Origin: an uncultured Tateyamaria sp.
GTDB lineage: Bacteria; Pseudomonadota; Alphaproteobacteria; Rhodobacterales; Rhodobacteraceae
DNA length: 64,000 nt
Direction: 5' to 3'
Assembly (NCBI RefSeq): GCF_947496075.1
Contig: NZ_CANMBJ010000002.1
Span: forward strand, 186,001-250,000
The position numbers were made by a program, and so were the translations under genes. The notes under the pieces were generated by a model. The model saw nothing but the letters and a program-made list of their open reading frames with translations, searched no databases and had not been told where the DNA came from. Below are positions 1 through 11,870 of this stretch, piece after piece (the stretch's first letter is position 1; every line of letters begins with the position of its first letter).

Positions 1-22
1 CTGAATATGGTTTAAAAATGAT

Positions 23-814
23 GTGACAGCCTTGGTGAAATTGCTTCTGACAGCCATCCTCGTCTCATGTTGCGCGACACACGCGGCGGCAGGGGAACAA
101 ACAACCGTCCGTGGCTTGGCGGATCAGGCCGTGTTGGTTCACCGCATAACCAAATCCGTGTGTCTGCTCTTTGTCGGGGCACAAACCCCCGTGCACGCGG
201 AAGATGTGGCTGCATCAGTGAGGGAGCTCAACAGTTTGTCGTCAGCTATCGCCGCGCAACCCGGCGCAGATATCGGCCTAGTAGATGAGGTTGCAACCCT
301 GACAAAATCCGCACAACAGATTGTTGCAGGGGATCGGCACACCGTTCCCGTGACCTTGCTGATAAAGACCAACCCGACGCTCGCATCCCGCTACAGTCAG
401 ATGCGCTATCGGGCGGCCTCCGAGGTAGCAAGCAAGTACCAAAACTCTTATGCAGTACTGCACGAACTGCGTGTCGTTTCGCAGGCCTTTCAACGGGATT
501 TGTGCCTGTTCCTCACGGGCCTGGCGTCAGCAGGCGCTGAGCGCGCGATGATTGAGCGCATTGCCTACTTCAAAGCGTCCCTTGACGCTCTGGTGTCCGG
601 CGACCGGGCGACTGGTCTGGAGGCTGCGCCAAACATTCACATCAAGATTACGCTGGGAAAAGTTGCTGCCAAGTGGAACACCTTGCAACCTATCCTGTCC
701 GCGGCGGCCTCGGGTGGTCCAATAGATCCGCGCGACGTGCAGTTGGCCTCGGTCCTAGGGGACGCGATATTGAACAACCTTGATCAGATTTCTGACCGGT
801 TTCTCGACCTGTAG
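23..814 (+). CDS. Secreted protein with PilJ-like (type IV pili MCP N-terminal) domain
   Basis: 263 aa from a GTG start. Residues 1-23 form a signal peptide (short n-region, hydrophobic LLLTAILVSCCA, then ATHAAAG). The mature part is helical; the segment around residues 35-55 (HRITKSVCLLFVG) resembles the start of the PilJ-type sensor domain (PF13675 style), in which a Gln/His-Arg-Ile-x-Lys helix begins a four-helix bundle. A second similar helix (SQAFQRDLCLFL) lies near residue 155, as in these duplicated bundles. No membrane anchor or signalling domain follows, so it is a free periplasmic protein. It converges on carB with a 3-bp gap. The true start could lie left of the window. Function unknown; domain call tentative. 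Confidence 0.6.
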   Translation: MTALVKLLLTAILVSCCATHAAAGEQTTVRGLADQAVLVHRITKSVCLLFVGAQTPVHAEDVAASVRELNSLSSAIAAQPGADIGLVDEVATLTKSAQQIVAGDRHTVPVTLLIKTNPTLASRYSQMRYRAASEVASKYQNSYAVLHELRVVSQAFQRDLCLFLTGLASAGAERAMIERIAYFKASLDALVSGDRATGLEAAPNIHIKITLGKVAAKWNTLQPILSAAASGGPIDPRDVQLASVLGDAILNNLDQISDRFLDL

Positions 815-817
815 GGT

Positions 818-4150
<3,333 letters not shown>

Positions 4151-4270
4151 CTTGGCCCCCCGGCAGTGATTCAGTCCGCACCGTCAGGGCGCGAGCAAAT
4201 TGTCCTGCGTTATAGGGATGGCGCAAGAAGGTGCAAGAGGGGCAAGGCATGCAGAATGCGGAATCTGCGG

Positions 4271-5515
4271 TCAGGCAGAGACTCTTTTCGGTTGGCGCCC
4301 GCTCGCTATGGGGGCGGAAGCATCATAGAGATAGTCTCGCGTCAACGGTACAGCCGCGCGCTTGTGCGCCAATTGCAGGTGATAAACGCCCTGCATCTGA
4401 TGCTCAAAGGCCAGAATGCAAACCGTCAGATAGTAGCGGAACATCCGGACAAAGCGCTCATCATAGGTCGCTGTAATCTCGTCCAGATGTGCATCAAAAC
4501 GATCACGCCAGTGTCGGATGGTCTTGGCATAGTGCAAGCGCCAAACCTCAATATCGGTCTGCCACAGACCTGACCGTTCCATCGCGGGCGCCAACTCGGA
4601 AAGAGAGGGGACATAGCCGCCGGGAAAGATGTATTTGTTGATCCATGATGAATGCGCGATCGGCGGCGCCGACCGGCCAATCGTGTGGATCAAGGCCACA
4701 CCATCAGGATCCAGCAATTCGGCCACGCGGCCGAAATACGTATCGAAGTTGGGGACGCCGACGTGTTCCAGCATCCCGACCGATACAATGCGATCAAAAG
4801 TGCCCTTTGTATGTCGGTAGTCCTGTAATCGGAATTCGATCCGATCCGACAACCCCGCTGCATCTGCCCGCTGCCGGGCGGTTGCCAACTGGTTTTCGCT
4901 TAGGGTGATACCGGTCACGCGGCATCCATAGTCCTGCGCAAGGGTTAACGCCATGCCGCCCCAGCCACACCCTATATCCAGCACATGCATGCCCGGCTCC
5001 AGACACAGTTTGCCCGCTATATGCGCCTTCTTTGCGGCTTGGGCCTGCTCCAGTGTCATCTCGTCATCCCGGAAGTACGCACAGGAATACTGCATGTCCT
5101 GATCCAGAAAGAGCCGGTACAGATCGTCCGAAATGTCATAGTGATGTGCGACGTTCTTGCGCGATGTGTTGGGCGTATTGTTTTGAATGAAACGACGCAT
5201 GTGAAACCGGGCACGATTGGCCATCAGCATCCAGGGCGGAATGGTCCCCTTGAACCGGTTGCGGATGATAAGCGTCAATGCGTCATCCAGCGTGCAGTTC
5301 CTCGGCGTGATTTTTTCTTCCATATACCCTTCGCCAAGGCCCAGATCCGGATTCAGAACCAGCGCGCGCAGGGTTGCCTCATCGGAAATCTCAAGGTGAG
5401 CCGATGCCCCGGTGTCTGGCCCATAGTCCCGCGTCGTTCCATCCGGATAGGTCAGGCTAAGACGGTCCTCCACCATCATGCCTGTCAGAAAACGGTCAAG
5501 CAGTGTGTCCCACAT
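4271..5515 (-). CDS. cfa: Cyclopropane-fatty-acyl-phospholipid synthase
   Basis: 414 aa. It transfers a methylene group from S-adenosylmethionine to cis double bonds of membrane phospholipid acyl chains. The N-terminal part (residues 1-110) is the lipid-binding region typical of Cfa; the SAM-binding Rossmann motif is HVLDIGCGWGGMA near residue 177, and the family marker YSCAYFRDD is just before it. Conserved FDRIVSVGMLEHVG and YIFPGGYVPSLSE follow. Length is normal for bacterial Cfa (380-420 aa). It stands alone between the hydrolase and carB on the minus strand. Other SAM-dependent fatty-acid modifiers of the same family are possible but less likely. Confidence 0.93.
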   Translation of the reverse strand: MWDTLLDRFLTGMMVEDRLSLTYPDGTTRDYGPDTGASAHLEISDEATLRALVLNPDLGLGEGYMEEKITPRNCTLDDALTLIIRNRFKGTIPPWMLMANRARFHMRRFIQNNTPNTSRKNVAHHYDISDDLYRLFLDQDMQYSCAYFRDDEMTLEQAQAAKKAHIAGKLCLEPGMHVLDIGCGWGGMALTLAQDYGCRVTGITLSENQLATARQRADAAGLSDRIEFRLQDYRHTKGTFDRIVSVGMLEHVGVPNFDTYFGRVAELLDPDGVALIHTIGRSAPPIAHSSWINKYIFPGGYVPSLSELAPAMERSGLWQTDIEVWRLHYAKTIRHWRDRFDAHLDEITATYDERFVRMFRYYLTVCILAFEHQMQGVYHLQLAHKRAAVPLTRDYLYDASAPIASGRQPKRVSA

Positions 5516-5583
5516 GATCGCACTCCCCCAAAAAAAGCACTCCGATACTAAAATTGGGGTGGCTGTTGGGGTTACGTCAAGTG

Positions 5584-6366
5584 TTAGGGCGCTTCTGCGT
5601 CCAGATACGCCCTCACGGTACCTTCAAATGCGCGTGGATCATCTGCGTGCAGCCAATGCCCCGCATTGGGTATCTTCACGAAACGCGTTCTGGGAAAAAG
5701 GGTGCGGATGATTGGCCGGTGTTCACGCGTGACATAGTCGCTTGCCCCGCCCGAGAGGAAGAGCGCGGGGCCCTCGAACGACGTGTTCATTTTGGGAAAA
5801 TCAAGAATTGCAGGCATGTTTTCTGCCAATGCATCCAGGTTCAGGCGCCACCGCGCTTCGGCCACGTCCAGCGATTGGGTCAGAAAGCTGCACAAAGCGG
5901 GCTCGACTCCCAGGGCTGCAAGTTGGTCGTTTGCCTCGGATCGTCGAGTGACTTTGGTTAGATCAACAGCTCGCATTGCGTCGATGTATTGCATCTGGCT
6001 GTGGCCATAGCCCACCGGCGCAATATCGCCGACCACGAGCCTGTGCACAGTGTCTGGGCGGTTCAGCGCCAGCATCATGGCGGCTTTGCCCCCCATGGAA
6101 TGCCCAACGACATCCATCGGCCCACCCAACGTGTCAATCACCTGTGCCAAATCGCCCGCCATATCGGCATAGCCATGATCATCCGACCAAAAGCTCTGCC
6201 CGTGGTTGCGCATGTCCACCGTTATGACGCGCCGCGTGTCAGATAGGCGCTTTGCAATCACCCCCCAATTGCGGCCCGATCCATACAGACCGTGGGCGAT
6301 CAGGACAGGTGTGCCATCGATGTTGCCGTGTTCGGAATAGCTAAGCATAAGGGCAGACTTAGCCAT
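5584..6366 (-). CDS. Alpha/beta hydrolase (YbfF-like esterase)
   Basis: 260 aa from the ATG chosen at 6366 (MAKSALMLSY), because homologues begin with this strand; the longer reading frame starting at 6444 would overlap the divergent gene at 6425. Alpha/beta hydrolase fold with oxyanion motif AHGLYGSGRNW (residues 24-34), nucleophile elbow GHSMGG with Ser at residue 90, and C-terminal catalytic His in NAGHWLHAD. DMRNHGQS is typical of the YbfF/PldB-like esterase group. Likely hydrolyses short acyl esters or thioesters; substrate unknown. It lies 68 bp upstream of cfa and may be cotranscribed with it. Confidence 0.85.
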   Translation of the reverse strand: MAKSALMLSYSEHGNIDGTPVLIAHGLYGSGRNWGVIAKRLSDTRRVITVDMRNHGQSFWSDDHGYADMAGDLAQVIDTLGGPMDVVGHSMGGKAAMMLALNRPDTVHRLVVGDIAPVGYGHSQMQYIDAMRAVDLTKVTRRSEANDQLAALGVEPALCSFLTQSLDVAEARWRLNLDALAENMPAILDFPKMNTSFEGPALFLSGGASDYVTREHRPIIRTLFPRTRFVKIPNAGHWLHADDPRAFEGTVRAYLDAEAP

Positions 6367-6424
6367 GTTGGGCAGGCGCCACCAGAGGGATTGAGCGCTG
6401 GGGGACACGAGGTTAGAAAACGGT

Positions 6425-6799
6425 ATGGAAACGCAGGACAGCATTCAGGCCCGCGCAGCCCGCGTTCAGGGCGCACTGGCCGCAGCATTTGGCGTGCGCG
6501 CCAAGTCGCTGGAGGTTGCCCTGCGCCGCACCGGTCGTCGATTGCCCAAACGCCTGCACGCCGAGGCGAAGAAGATCGTCGCGGCACAATCGTTCGGAGC
6601 GCACCCCCGCCTGATGCGGCAGGTAGATGGCGCAGCGCTGTCTTTGGCCGAAGACCGGATTGTCGGCTTTTTGAGTGGGATAGACCGGGCCGACCGTCGC
6701 AAGGGGATGTGGCTGGGGATCGCAGCCGCTGTCGCCTTCAACATTCTGATGGTGTTCACAGCAGTGATTGTCTGGATGTGGTGGACCGGTCGGCTTTAG
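6425..6799 (+). CDS. Hypothetical protein with a C-terminal membrane anchor
   Basis: 124 aa. The first 90 residues are charged and probably helical; residues 97-119 (GIAAAVAFNILMVFTAVIVWMWW) are one membrane segment followed by only four residues, so it looks tail-anchored with the N-terminal domain in the cytoplasm. There is no family I recognise. It is divergent from the hydrolase gene and 46 bp upstream of bciA on the same strand, so it may share a transcript with it. The frame is clean and has alphaproteobacterial amino-acid use, which supports a real gene. Confidence 0.65.
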   Translation: METQDSIQARAARVQGALAAAFGVRAKSLEVALRRTGRRLPKRLHAEAKKIVAAQSFGAHPRLMRQVDGAALSLAEDRIVGFLSGIDRADRRKGMWLGIAAAVAFNILMVFTAVIVWMWWTGRL

Positions 6800-6845
6800 T
6801 CGATGCTGGATGTTTGCAGCAGGGTGTGACAAGGCTTTGTCCGCC

Positions 6846-7850
6846 ATGGCTTTGAATTACAATCAGGATTTGACCAAGCAACACCATCGCATAGTCGTTT
6901 TGGGGGCGACCGGTACAATCGGTCGCGCGACCACAGTGGCACTGCTGCGCAACGGGTATAACGTGACCTGCGTTGTGCGACCAGGTTCTGGTACAACGGA
7001 CCTGCAGATCAATCTGCACGGCGCAGAGATTGTTGAGGCAGATATCACGGATTCCGACGGCTTGCGCAGCACCGTATTCGCCAATGCCTCATTCGATGCG
7101 GTGATTTCGTGTCTTGCATCTCGCAACGGTGCACCCAAGGATGCCGTGGCCATCGATCATCACGCCACAGTCCGGGCAATCGAGGCGGCGAAGGCGGAAG
7201 GGGTTGCGCATTTTGTGCTGCTGTCGGCGATCTGTGTGCAGAAGCCGCGCCTTGCCTTTCAACATGCCAAGCTTGCGGCGGAACAGGCGCTCGTTGCCTC
7301 GGGTCTGACCTTTTCGATTGTGCGTCCGACGGCCTATTTCAAGTCACTCTCCGGCCAGATCGCGCGGCTGCAGAGGGGCAAACCGTACCTGTTGTTCGGG
7401 GACGGTGAACTCACGGCATGTACGCCAATCAGTGACCGGGACCTAGGGGAATACCTTGTATCATGCCTCGCCGATCCGGGGCTACGAAACCATATCCTGC
7501 CCATCGGTGGGCCCGGACCAGCGCTGACCCCGCACGCGCAAGGCGAATACCTGTTCTCGTTGCTTGGACGTAGGCCCAGGTTCAAATATTTCCCGGTTGG
7601 CATGATGCGCGGCATTGCAGGGGCACTGGGCGCGGCAAGCCGCTTGGTGCCATCGCTGTCTGCAAAGGCTGAGTTTGCACGGATCGGGCTGTACTACGCG
7701 ACGGAGTCCATGCTTGTACTTGACCCCGAAACAGGCCGCTACGACCGCGCGGCGACGCCTTCAACCGGTCAGGATACACTGTTTGACTACTATGCCGCCG
7801 TCATCAACGGCGAAACCACTGTCGAGCGCGGAGAGCACAGCGTGTTTTGA
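6846..7850 (+). CDS. bciA: Divinyl chlorophyllide a 8-vinyl-reductase
   Basis: 334 aa. BciA uses NADPH to reduce the 8-vinyl group of divinyl (proto)chlorophyllide during (bacterio)chlorophyll synthesis. The N-terminal nucleotide-binding motif is VVLGATGTIGRAT (residues 18-30). The central and C-terminal signature YLLFGDGELTACTPISDRDL and ILPIGGPGPALTP is the form I know from BciA rather than from generic NmrA-like SDR proteins. The start was set at the ATG at 6846 (MALNYNQD); the frame runs open upstream but that part has no resemblance to the family. No other pigment gene is nearby, as is common for bciA in roseobacters, which often lies outside the photosynthesis cluster. A hairpin terminator follows. 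Confidence 0.85.
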   Translation: MALNYNQDLTKQHHRIVVLGATGTIGRATTVALLRNGYNVTCVVRPGSGTTDLQINLHGAEIVEADITDSDGLRSTVFANASFDAVISCLASRNGAPKDAVAIDHHATVRAIEAAKAEGVAHFVLLSAICVQKPRLAFQHAKLAAEQALVASGLTFSIVRPTAYFKSLSGQIARLQRGKPYLLFGDGELTACTPISDRDLGEYLVSCLADPGLRNHILPIGGPGPALTPHAQGEYLFSLLGRRPRFKYFPVGMMRGIAGALGAASRLVPSLSAKAEFARIGLYYATESMLVLDPETGRYDRAATPSTGQDTLFDYYAAVINGETTVERGEHSVF

Positions 7851-7878
7851 AAGCCCCCCTCGCGATGCAGGGGGCTTT
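7850..7878. terminator. Hairpin between convergent bciA and glyA
   Basis: AAAGCCCCC and GGGGGCTTT form a perfect 9-bp stem around an 11-nt loop, between the stop codons of convergent bciA and glyA. It could end both transcripts; T-runs are only three bases on each side. Confidence 0.75.
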
Positions 7879-7883
7879 GTGAT

Positions 7884-9179
7884 TTATAGGTTCGGATAAA
7901 GTGGGAAGCGGGCGCACAGCGCGGCCACTTCTGCTTTCACCTTGGCCTCAACAGCCGCGTTACCATCCTCGCCGTTTGCAGCCAGCCCATCAACAACCTC
8001 GATGATCCAGTCACCGATCTGACGGAACTCGGTTTCGCCAAACCCGCGCGTGGTGCCTGCGGGGGACCCGAGGCGGATACCAGACGTGATTGTCGGCTTT
8101 TCGTCATCGAAGGGCACGCCGTTCTTGTTGCAGGTGATATGCGCCCGGCCCAAGGCCTTCTCGGTCGCGTTGCCTTTGACGCCCTTGGGGCGCAAGTCCA
8201 CCAGCATCACGTGGGTGTCGGTGCCGTGGGTGACAGTGTCCAGACCGCCCTTGTGCAGTTGATCAGCCAGCGCTTGCGCGTTCTTAATCACCTGCTGCTG
8301 GTAGGTTTTGAAGGACGGGTCCAGCGCCTCGCCAAAGGCAACGGCCTTGGCGGCGATGACGTGCATCAGCGGGCCGCCCTGAATGCCGGGGAAGATGGCC
8401 GAGTTGAACTTCTTGGCCAGCGCCTCGTCATTGGTCAGGATCATGCCTCCGCGCGGGCCGCGCAGGGTCTTGTGCGTGGTGGTCGTCGCCACATGCACGT
8501 GCGGGAAGGGTGAAGGGTACTCTCCAGCCGCGATCAGACCGGCAAAGTGCGCAACGTCTGCCAGCACATATGCGCCCACCTTGTCTGCAATCTCGCGAAT
8601 GCGTGCAAAGTCGATGACACGCGGAATGGCCGAGCCACCGGCAATGATCATCTGCGGCTTGTGCTCAAGCGCCAGCGCTTCGATCTGGTCATAGTCGATG
8701 TCCAGCGTGTCGCGACGCACGCCATATTGCACGGCATTGAACCACTTGCCCGACTGGTTGGGGCGGGCACCGTGGGTCAGGTGACCACCGGCGTCCAGCG
8801 ACATGCCAAGGATGGTGTCACCGGGCTGTAGCAGCGCCTGGAACACACCCTGGTTCGCTTGGGAACCTGAATTCGGCTGCACATTGGCAAAGCCGCAATC
8901 AAAAAGCTGTTTGGCACGTTCGATGGCGAGGTTCTCGGCCACGTCTACGAACTGGCACCCACCATAGTAGCGGCGTCCGGGATAGCCTTCGGCATATTTG
9001 TTCGTCATCACCGAACCCTGCGCCTCAAGCACTGCGGCGGACACGATGTTTTCTGACGCGATCAGTTCGATCTCGTCCCGTTGACGACCAAGTTCATCGC
9101 GGATTGAGCCGAACAGCTCGGGGTCACGATCGGCAAGGCTCTGGGTGAAAAAACCATCTGTGCGGTGGGGCGCATTCAT
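7884..9179 (-). CDS. glyA: Serine hydroxymethyltransferase
   Basis: 431 aa. A PLP enzyme interconverting serine and glycine with transfer of a one-carbon unit to tetrahydrofolate. The start ATG at 9179 is supported by AGGAG 8 bases upstream and by the family-typical N-terminus ([14 protein letters not shown]); the longer frame to 9359 is not coding. [10 protein letters not shown] (residues 38-47), [10 protein letters not shown] (207-216) and the PLP lysine K237 in [16 protein letters not shown] are visible. Divergent from nadK across 182 bp that should hold both promoters. Confidence 0.98.
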   Translation of the reverse strand: MNAPHRTDGFFTQSLADRDPELFGSIRDELGRQRDEIELIASENIVSAAVLEAQGSVMTNKYAEGYPGRRYYGGCQFVDVAENLAIERAKQLFDCGFANVQPNSGSQANQGVFQALLQPGDTILGMSLDAGGHLTHGARPNQSGKWFNAVQYGVRRDTLDIDYDQIEALALEHKPQMIIAGGSAIPRVIDFARIREIADKVGAYVLADVAHFAGLIAAGEYPSPFPHVHVATTTTHKTLRGPRGGMILTNDEALAKKFNSAIFPGIQGGPLMHVIAAKAVAFGEALDPSFKTYQQQVIKNAQALADQLHKGGLDTVTHGTDTHVMLVDLRPKGVKGNATEKALGRAHITCNKNGVPFDDEKPTITSGIRLGSPAGTTRGFGETEFRQIGDWIIEVVDGLAANGEDGNAAVEAKVKAEVAALCARFPLYPNL

Positions 9180-9361
9180 GGGAACTCTCCTGCGTGGACT
9201 GAGTCGATTTGATTTGCCGTTTCCTATCGGAAACTGGCCCTTTGAGCAAAGGATGTATCCCGACCATTTGCGCACTACCAGCGACAAAGCGCGCTCAGTA
9301 CTGGTAAGGCGCGAAAAGATATGGTTCTTTCGGCGCAGAACGAACGCCATAGGAAACACCG

Positions 9362-10123
9362 ATGTCTCTCAAGATCGCCTTTGCGGCCAGCCGCGCGCCG
9401 GTTGCGCAAACAGCGCGGGCGACATTGATCGGGCGCTATGGTGATGTGTCCACCGAAGCGGCGGACGTCATCGTCGCGCTGGGCGGCGATGGGTTCATGT
9501 TGCAAACCTTGCACGCCTCACAACATTTGAACGTACCTGTCTACGGCATGAACCGTGGGACAATCGGCTTTCTGATGAACGAGTATGGCGAGACCGATTT
9601 GGAAGCACGCCTCGAAGCGGCCGAGGAAGCGGAATTGAACCCGCTGTCCATGACGGCTTTGGATACCGAAGGCAAAAGTCATCATGCGCTTGCCATCAAC
9701 GAGGTGTCTATGCTGCGCGCGGGCCCGCAGGCTGCAAAGTTGCGGATCACAGTGGATGGCCGCCTGCGTATGGACGAACTGGTTTGTGACGGTGCGTTGG
9801 TGGCCACGCCCGCAGGTTCAACCGCCTACAACTATTCAGCACACGGGCCTGTCCTGCCCATCGGATCGGACGTGCTGGCCCTTACTGCTGTTGCCGCGTT
9901 CCGTCCACGCCGCTGGCGGGGGGCATTGCTACCAAAAACGGCCAATGTCAGAATTGACGTGCTCGAGGGCGACAAGCGCCCGGTCATGGCCGAGGCGGAC
10001 TCGCGGTCTTTCCGCGACATTGCCGCGGTGGAAATTCAGTCGGAGCCGACTGTCGTGCACCGCATCCTCTTCGACCCCGGTCACGGGCTCGAAGAGCGGC
10101 TCATTTCCGAACAGTTCAACTGA
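9362..10123 (+). CDS. nadK: NAD kinase
   Basis: 253 aa, the usual length in Rhodobacterales. It phosphorylates NAD to NADP with ATP or polyphosphate in the cytoplasm. The catalytic GGDG motif is at residues 41-44 ([10 protein letters not shown]), followed by [14 protein letters not shown], and the conserved glycine-rich [21 protein letters not shown] with the NE-x-S segment AINEVSMLR before it. It is divergently transcribed from glyA and abuts the SCO1 gene tail to tail with no gap. Confidence 0.96.
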   Translation: MSLKIAFAASRAPVAQTARATLIGRYGDVSTEAADVIVALGGDGFMLQTLHASQHLNVPVYGMNRGTIGFLMNEYGETDLEARLEAAEEAELNPLSMTALDTEGKSHHALAINEVSMLRAGPQAAKLRITVDGRLRMDELVCDGALVATPAGSTAYNYSAHGPVLPIGSDVLALTAVAAFRPRRWRGALLPKTANVRIDVLEGDKRPVMAEADSRSFRDIAAVEIQSEPTVVHRILFDPGHGLEERLISEQFN

Positions 10124-10717
10124 TTAGCCCTGTGGCGTGATGTAGCCTCTGGCGATTTTCGTGGCCTGCGCCACGTCCAGAATGGGCGGCAACAGGGTTA
10201 ACAGCTCACCATCGCCATCCAGAAGATGCACGAAGCTGCCATGGGAGTAGATCCAGCCGTATTCCGGGTCCTGGAACAGCGGCTCAATCTCGACCTTGAA
10301 GGCATCGTAGGCCACCTGCAAAGCATCCTCTTCACCAGTCAAACCGATGAAATCCGGATGAATCTCCGCAAGCGGCGCGCCCATCGTATCGACCTGATCC
10401 TGATCCGGCGCGACCGTGATCATCACCGGCGTCACATCGATCCCGTCGGCGGCCAACTCATCCACCACCTGCGCCATCAACGGCAGGGCAGCTGAACAGA
10501 TGTTCAGGCAATTGGCATAGCCAAAGAACAACAACTGGTGCTTGCCGTCCGGATCAGCTTGTGTGCGTGTCTGGCCGTTCTGATCCAACAGCGCATAGGG
10601 CCCACCAATATCCACCGGAAACGGGCTTTGGCTTGCGGCGGGCATCCCCGCCACAAGCGTGATTGCCATCAAAGCTGCGCGCACCACCTCAGAAGTTGTC
10701 CGCAATCCAGGCCTCAT
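10124..10717 (-). CDS. SCO1/SenC family copper-binding protein
   Basis: 197 aa from the ATG at 10717, which gives a signal peptide or N-terminal anchor (ALMAITLVAGMPAASQS). Thioredoxin-like fold with the SCO metal site: CLNIC (the CxxxC pair) in FFGYANCLNICSAALPL, and the distant His in YSHGSFVHLL. SCO proteins carry or reduce the CuA site of cytochrome c oxidase, or act as periplasmic thiol/copper redox proteins. Third gene of an operon with two secreted Cys-containing proteins; its start overlaps the upstream gene by 29 bp, so translation is probably coupled. No oxidase gene is adjacent, so the client is open. Confidence 0.85.
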   Translation of the reverse strand: MRPGLRTTSEVVRAALMAITLVAGMPAASQSPFPVDIGGPYALLDQNGQTRTQADPDGKHQLLFFGYANCLNICSAALPLMAQVVDELAADGIDVTPVMITVAPDQDQVDTMGAPLAEIHPDFIGLTGEEDALQVAYDAFKVEIEPLFQDPEYGWIYSHGSFVHLLDGDGELLTLLPPILDVAQATKIARGYITPQG

Positions 10718-11252
10718 CGAGTTCAACTCCCAAGCCAAGATATCCTTCTTCAGCGATGATGGATTTGATGCGCGGATCCCGCCGGAACCACGGTCCCTTA
10801 CCTTTCGCTTCGGGATGCTCGGCGGCCCAGTTCTTGGTCCACTTGTTCGCCTTGATCTTGTCGCCACCACCCGGCGGCACAATGGTTTGCACCAGATAGA
10901 CATTGTTGGCCCCAAGCTCGGGGTCATCAATCATCAGCCCGTCCACGGTGATGGTCTGGTTGCAGAAGGGCTGCAGTTCCACCGCCGCGCCGGTAAAGGC
11001 TGGCTGGCTGTTTTTCATTGGCAGGATCAGCGTGTCATCGGCCGTGCGCAACAGGCCTAACTGACGCTTGCCCGCACCGCAATCTGCAGGGCAATCGCCC
11101 GTGAAGGTGCACAGAAGGTCAACGACGGTCGCTTCGAACTTGGCCGGCACTTCGGCATACAGGTTCCAACTGCGCGCCTCGGACCCTTCCGAGAAGTCCT
11201 GCGCGGCGAGCGGGCTGGCCATCATGGCCAGAAGAGCAATCAGTTTCTTCAT
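10689..11252 (-). CDS. Secreted Cys-containing protein of SCO operon, unknown function
   Basis: 187 aa. Residues 1-18 (MKKLIALLAMMASPLAAQ) are a clean signal peptide. The mature protein has four Cys: three close together in LLCTFTGDCPADCGAGKRQ (about residues 47-59) and one in LQPFCNQTI; the spacing suggests disulfides or a metal site. The Trp/Lys-rich C-terminal half (KWTKNWAAEHPEAKGKGPWF) has no motif I know. ATG overlaps the stop of the upstream gene by 4 bp (ATGA) and its own end overlaps the SCO gene, so the three products are made together. I do not recognise the family. Confidence 0.7.
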   Translation of the reverse strand: MKKLIALLAMMASPLAAQDFSEGSEARSWNLYAEVPAKFEATVVDLLCTFTGDCPADCGAGKRQLGLLRTADDTLILPMKNSQPAFTGAAVELQPFCNQTITVDGLMIDDPELGANNVYLVQTIVPPGGGDKIKANKWTKNWAAEHPEAKGKGPWFRRDPRIKSIIAEEGYLGLGVELDEAWIADNF

Positions 11253-11701
11253 TTGTTCGGATCCGGGATCGAGAAAGGGGGCACGTTGCCATAGTCGTCG
11301 TGGTTCTGGTTGGTGATATCGAGGTCGGACACCACGTCGGACACAACAAGGTAATTCAGGCCGTCACGCTCATAGAGCATGCCGTCGGCCTCGACGGTAT
11401 GTGCCGCCAGTTTGAGGGTCGTGTCTCCACCGGCCGTCTGGTCATCCTCACCCACCTTGAGCACCATGTAGACGGTGCCGTCTTCGGCAAGCAGGCCAAC
11501 GGGGATACCGCCCGCACTGCACCACAAGGCGCAGGTGTGGTGTGCCGACCCCACCACCGCATCGGGACTGCCCATAACACCAGAGTAATAACACCAGGTG
11601 TCAATAATCTCCCCTGTCACCTGAATACGTGTGCCTTCCGCAGCATGTCCCGCCAGCGGTAAGCTCATCGCAGCAAGCGCGCTCAGAATGAGTGATCGCA
11701 T
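11249..11701 (-). CDS. Secreted Cys/His-motif protein, first gene of SCO operon
   Basis: 150 aa from the ATG at 11701, preceded by AGGAAAGG; residues 1-20 are a signal peptide ending in AGHAA. The mature part begins with a beta-rich segment TRIQVTGEIIDTWCYY and then SAHHTCALWCSAGGIPVGLL, giving three Cys and a His pair in a compact arrangement that would suit binding copper or haem iron. The VTGEIID...GIPVGLL...TVYMVL pattern reads like a small OB-like barrel. Its neighbours (another Cys protein and a SCO protein) suggest a role in copper or redox handling in the periplasm. The family is not known to me by name. Confidence 0.7.
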   Translation of the reverse strand: MRSLILSALAAMSLPLAGHAAEGTRIQVTGEIIDTWCYYSGVMGSPDAVVGSAHHTCALWCSAGGIPVGLLAEDGTVYMVLKVGEDDQTAGGDTTLKLAAHTVEADGMLYERDGLNYLVVSDVVSDLDITNQNHDDYGNVPPFSIPDPNK

Positions 11702-11870
11702 GATACGGCCTTTCCTGTTCAACTGTTTTTTTACGCTGACAGTTGTAACCAATCCGGTCAAATCACGCTTTTGGTTTCGACCGTTTTGTGATCGCTTGGC
11801 GCTTGGCTACGGCTCTGTTATCCTGACGTCCAAAGACAGAGGCAATGAACCCGCCCGCCGAAGTACAGGT

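Noticed and set aside
5572-5583. TTACGTCAA motif as another MerR operator
   Set aside because: Only one half-site; no partner arm at the 11-bp spacing.
6846-7850. Part of a photosynthesis gene cluster around bciA
   Set aside because: Neighbours are housekeeping genes; no bch, crt or puf genes in 64 kb.
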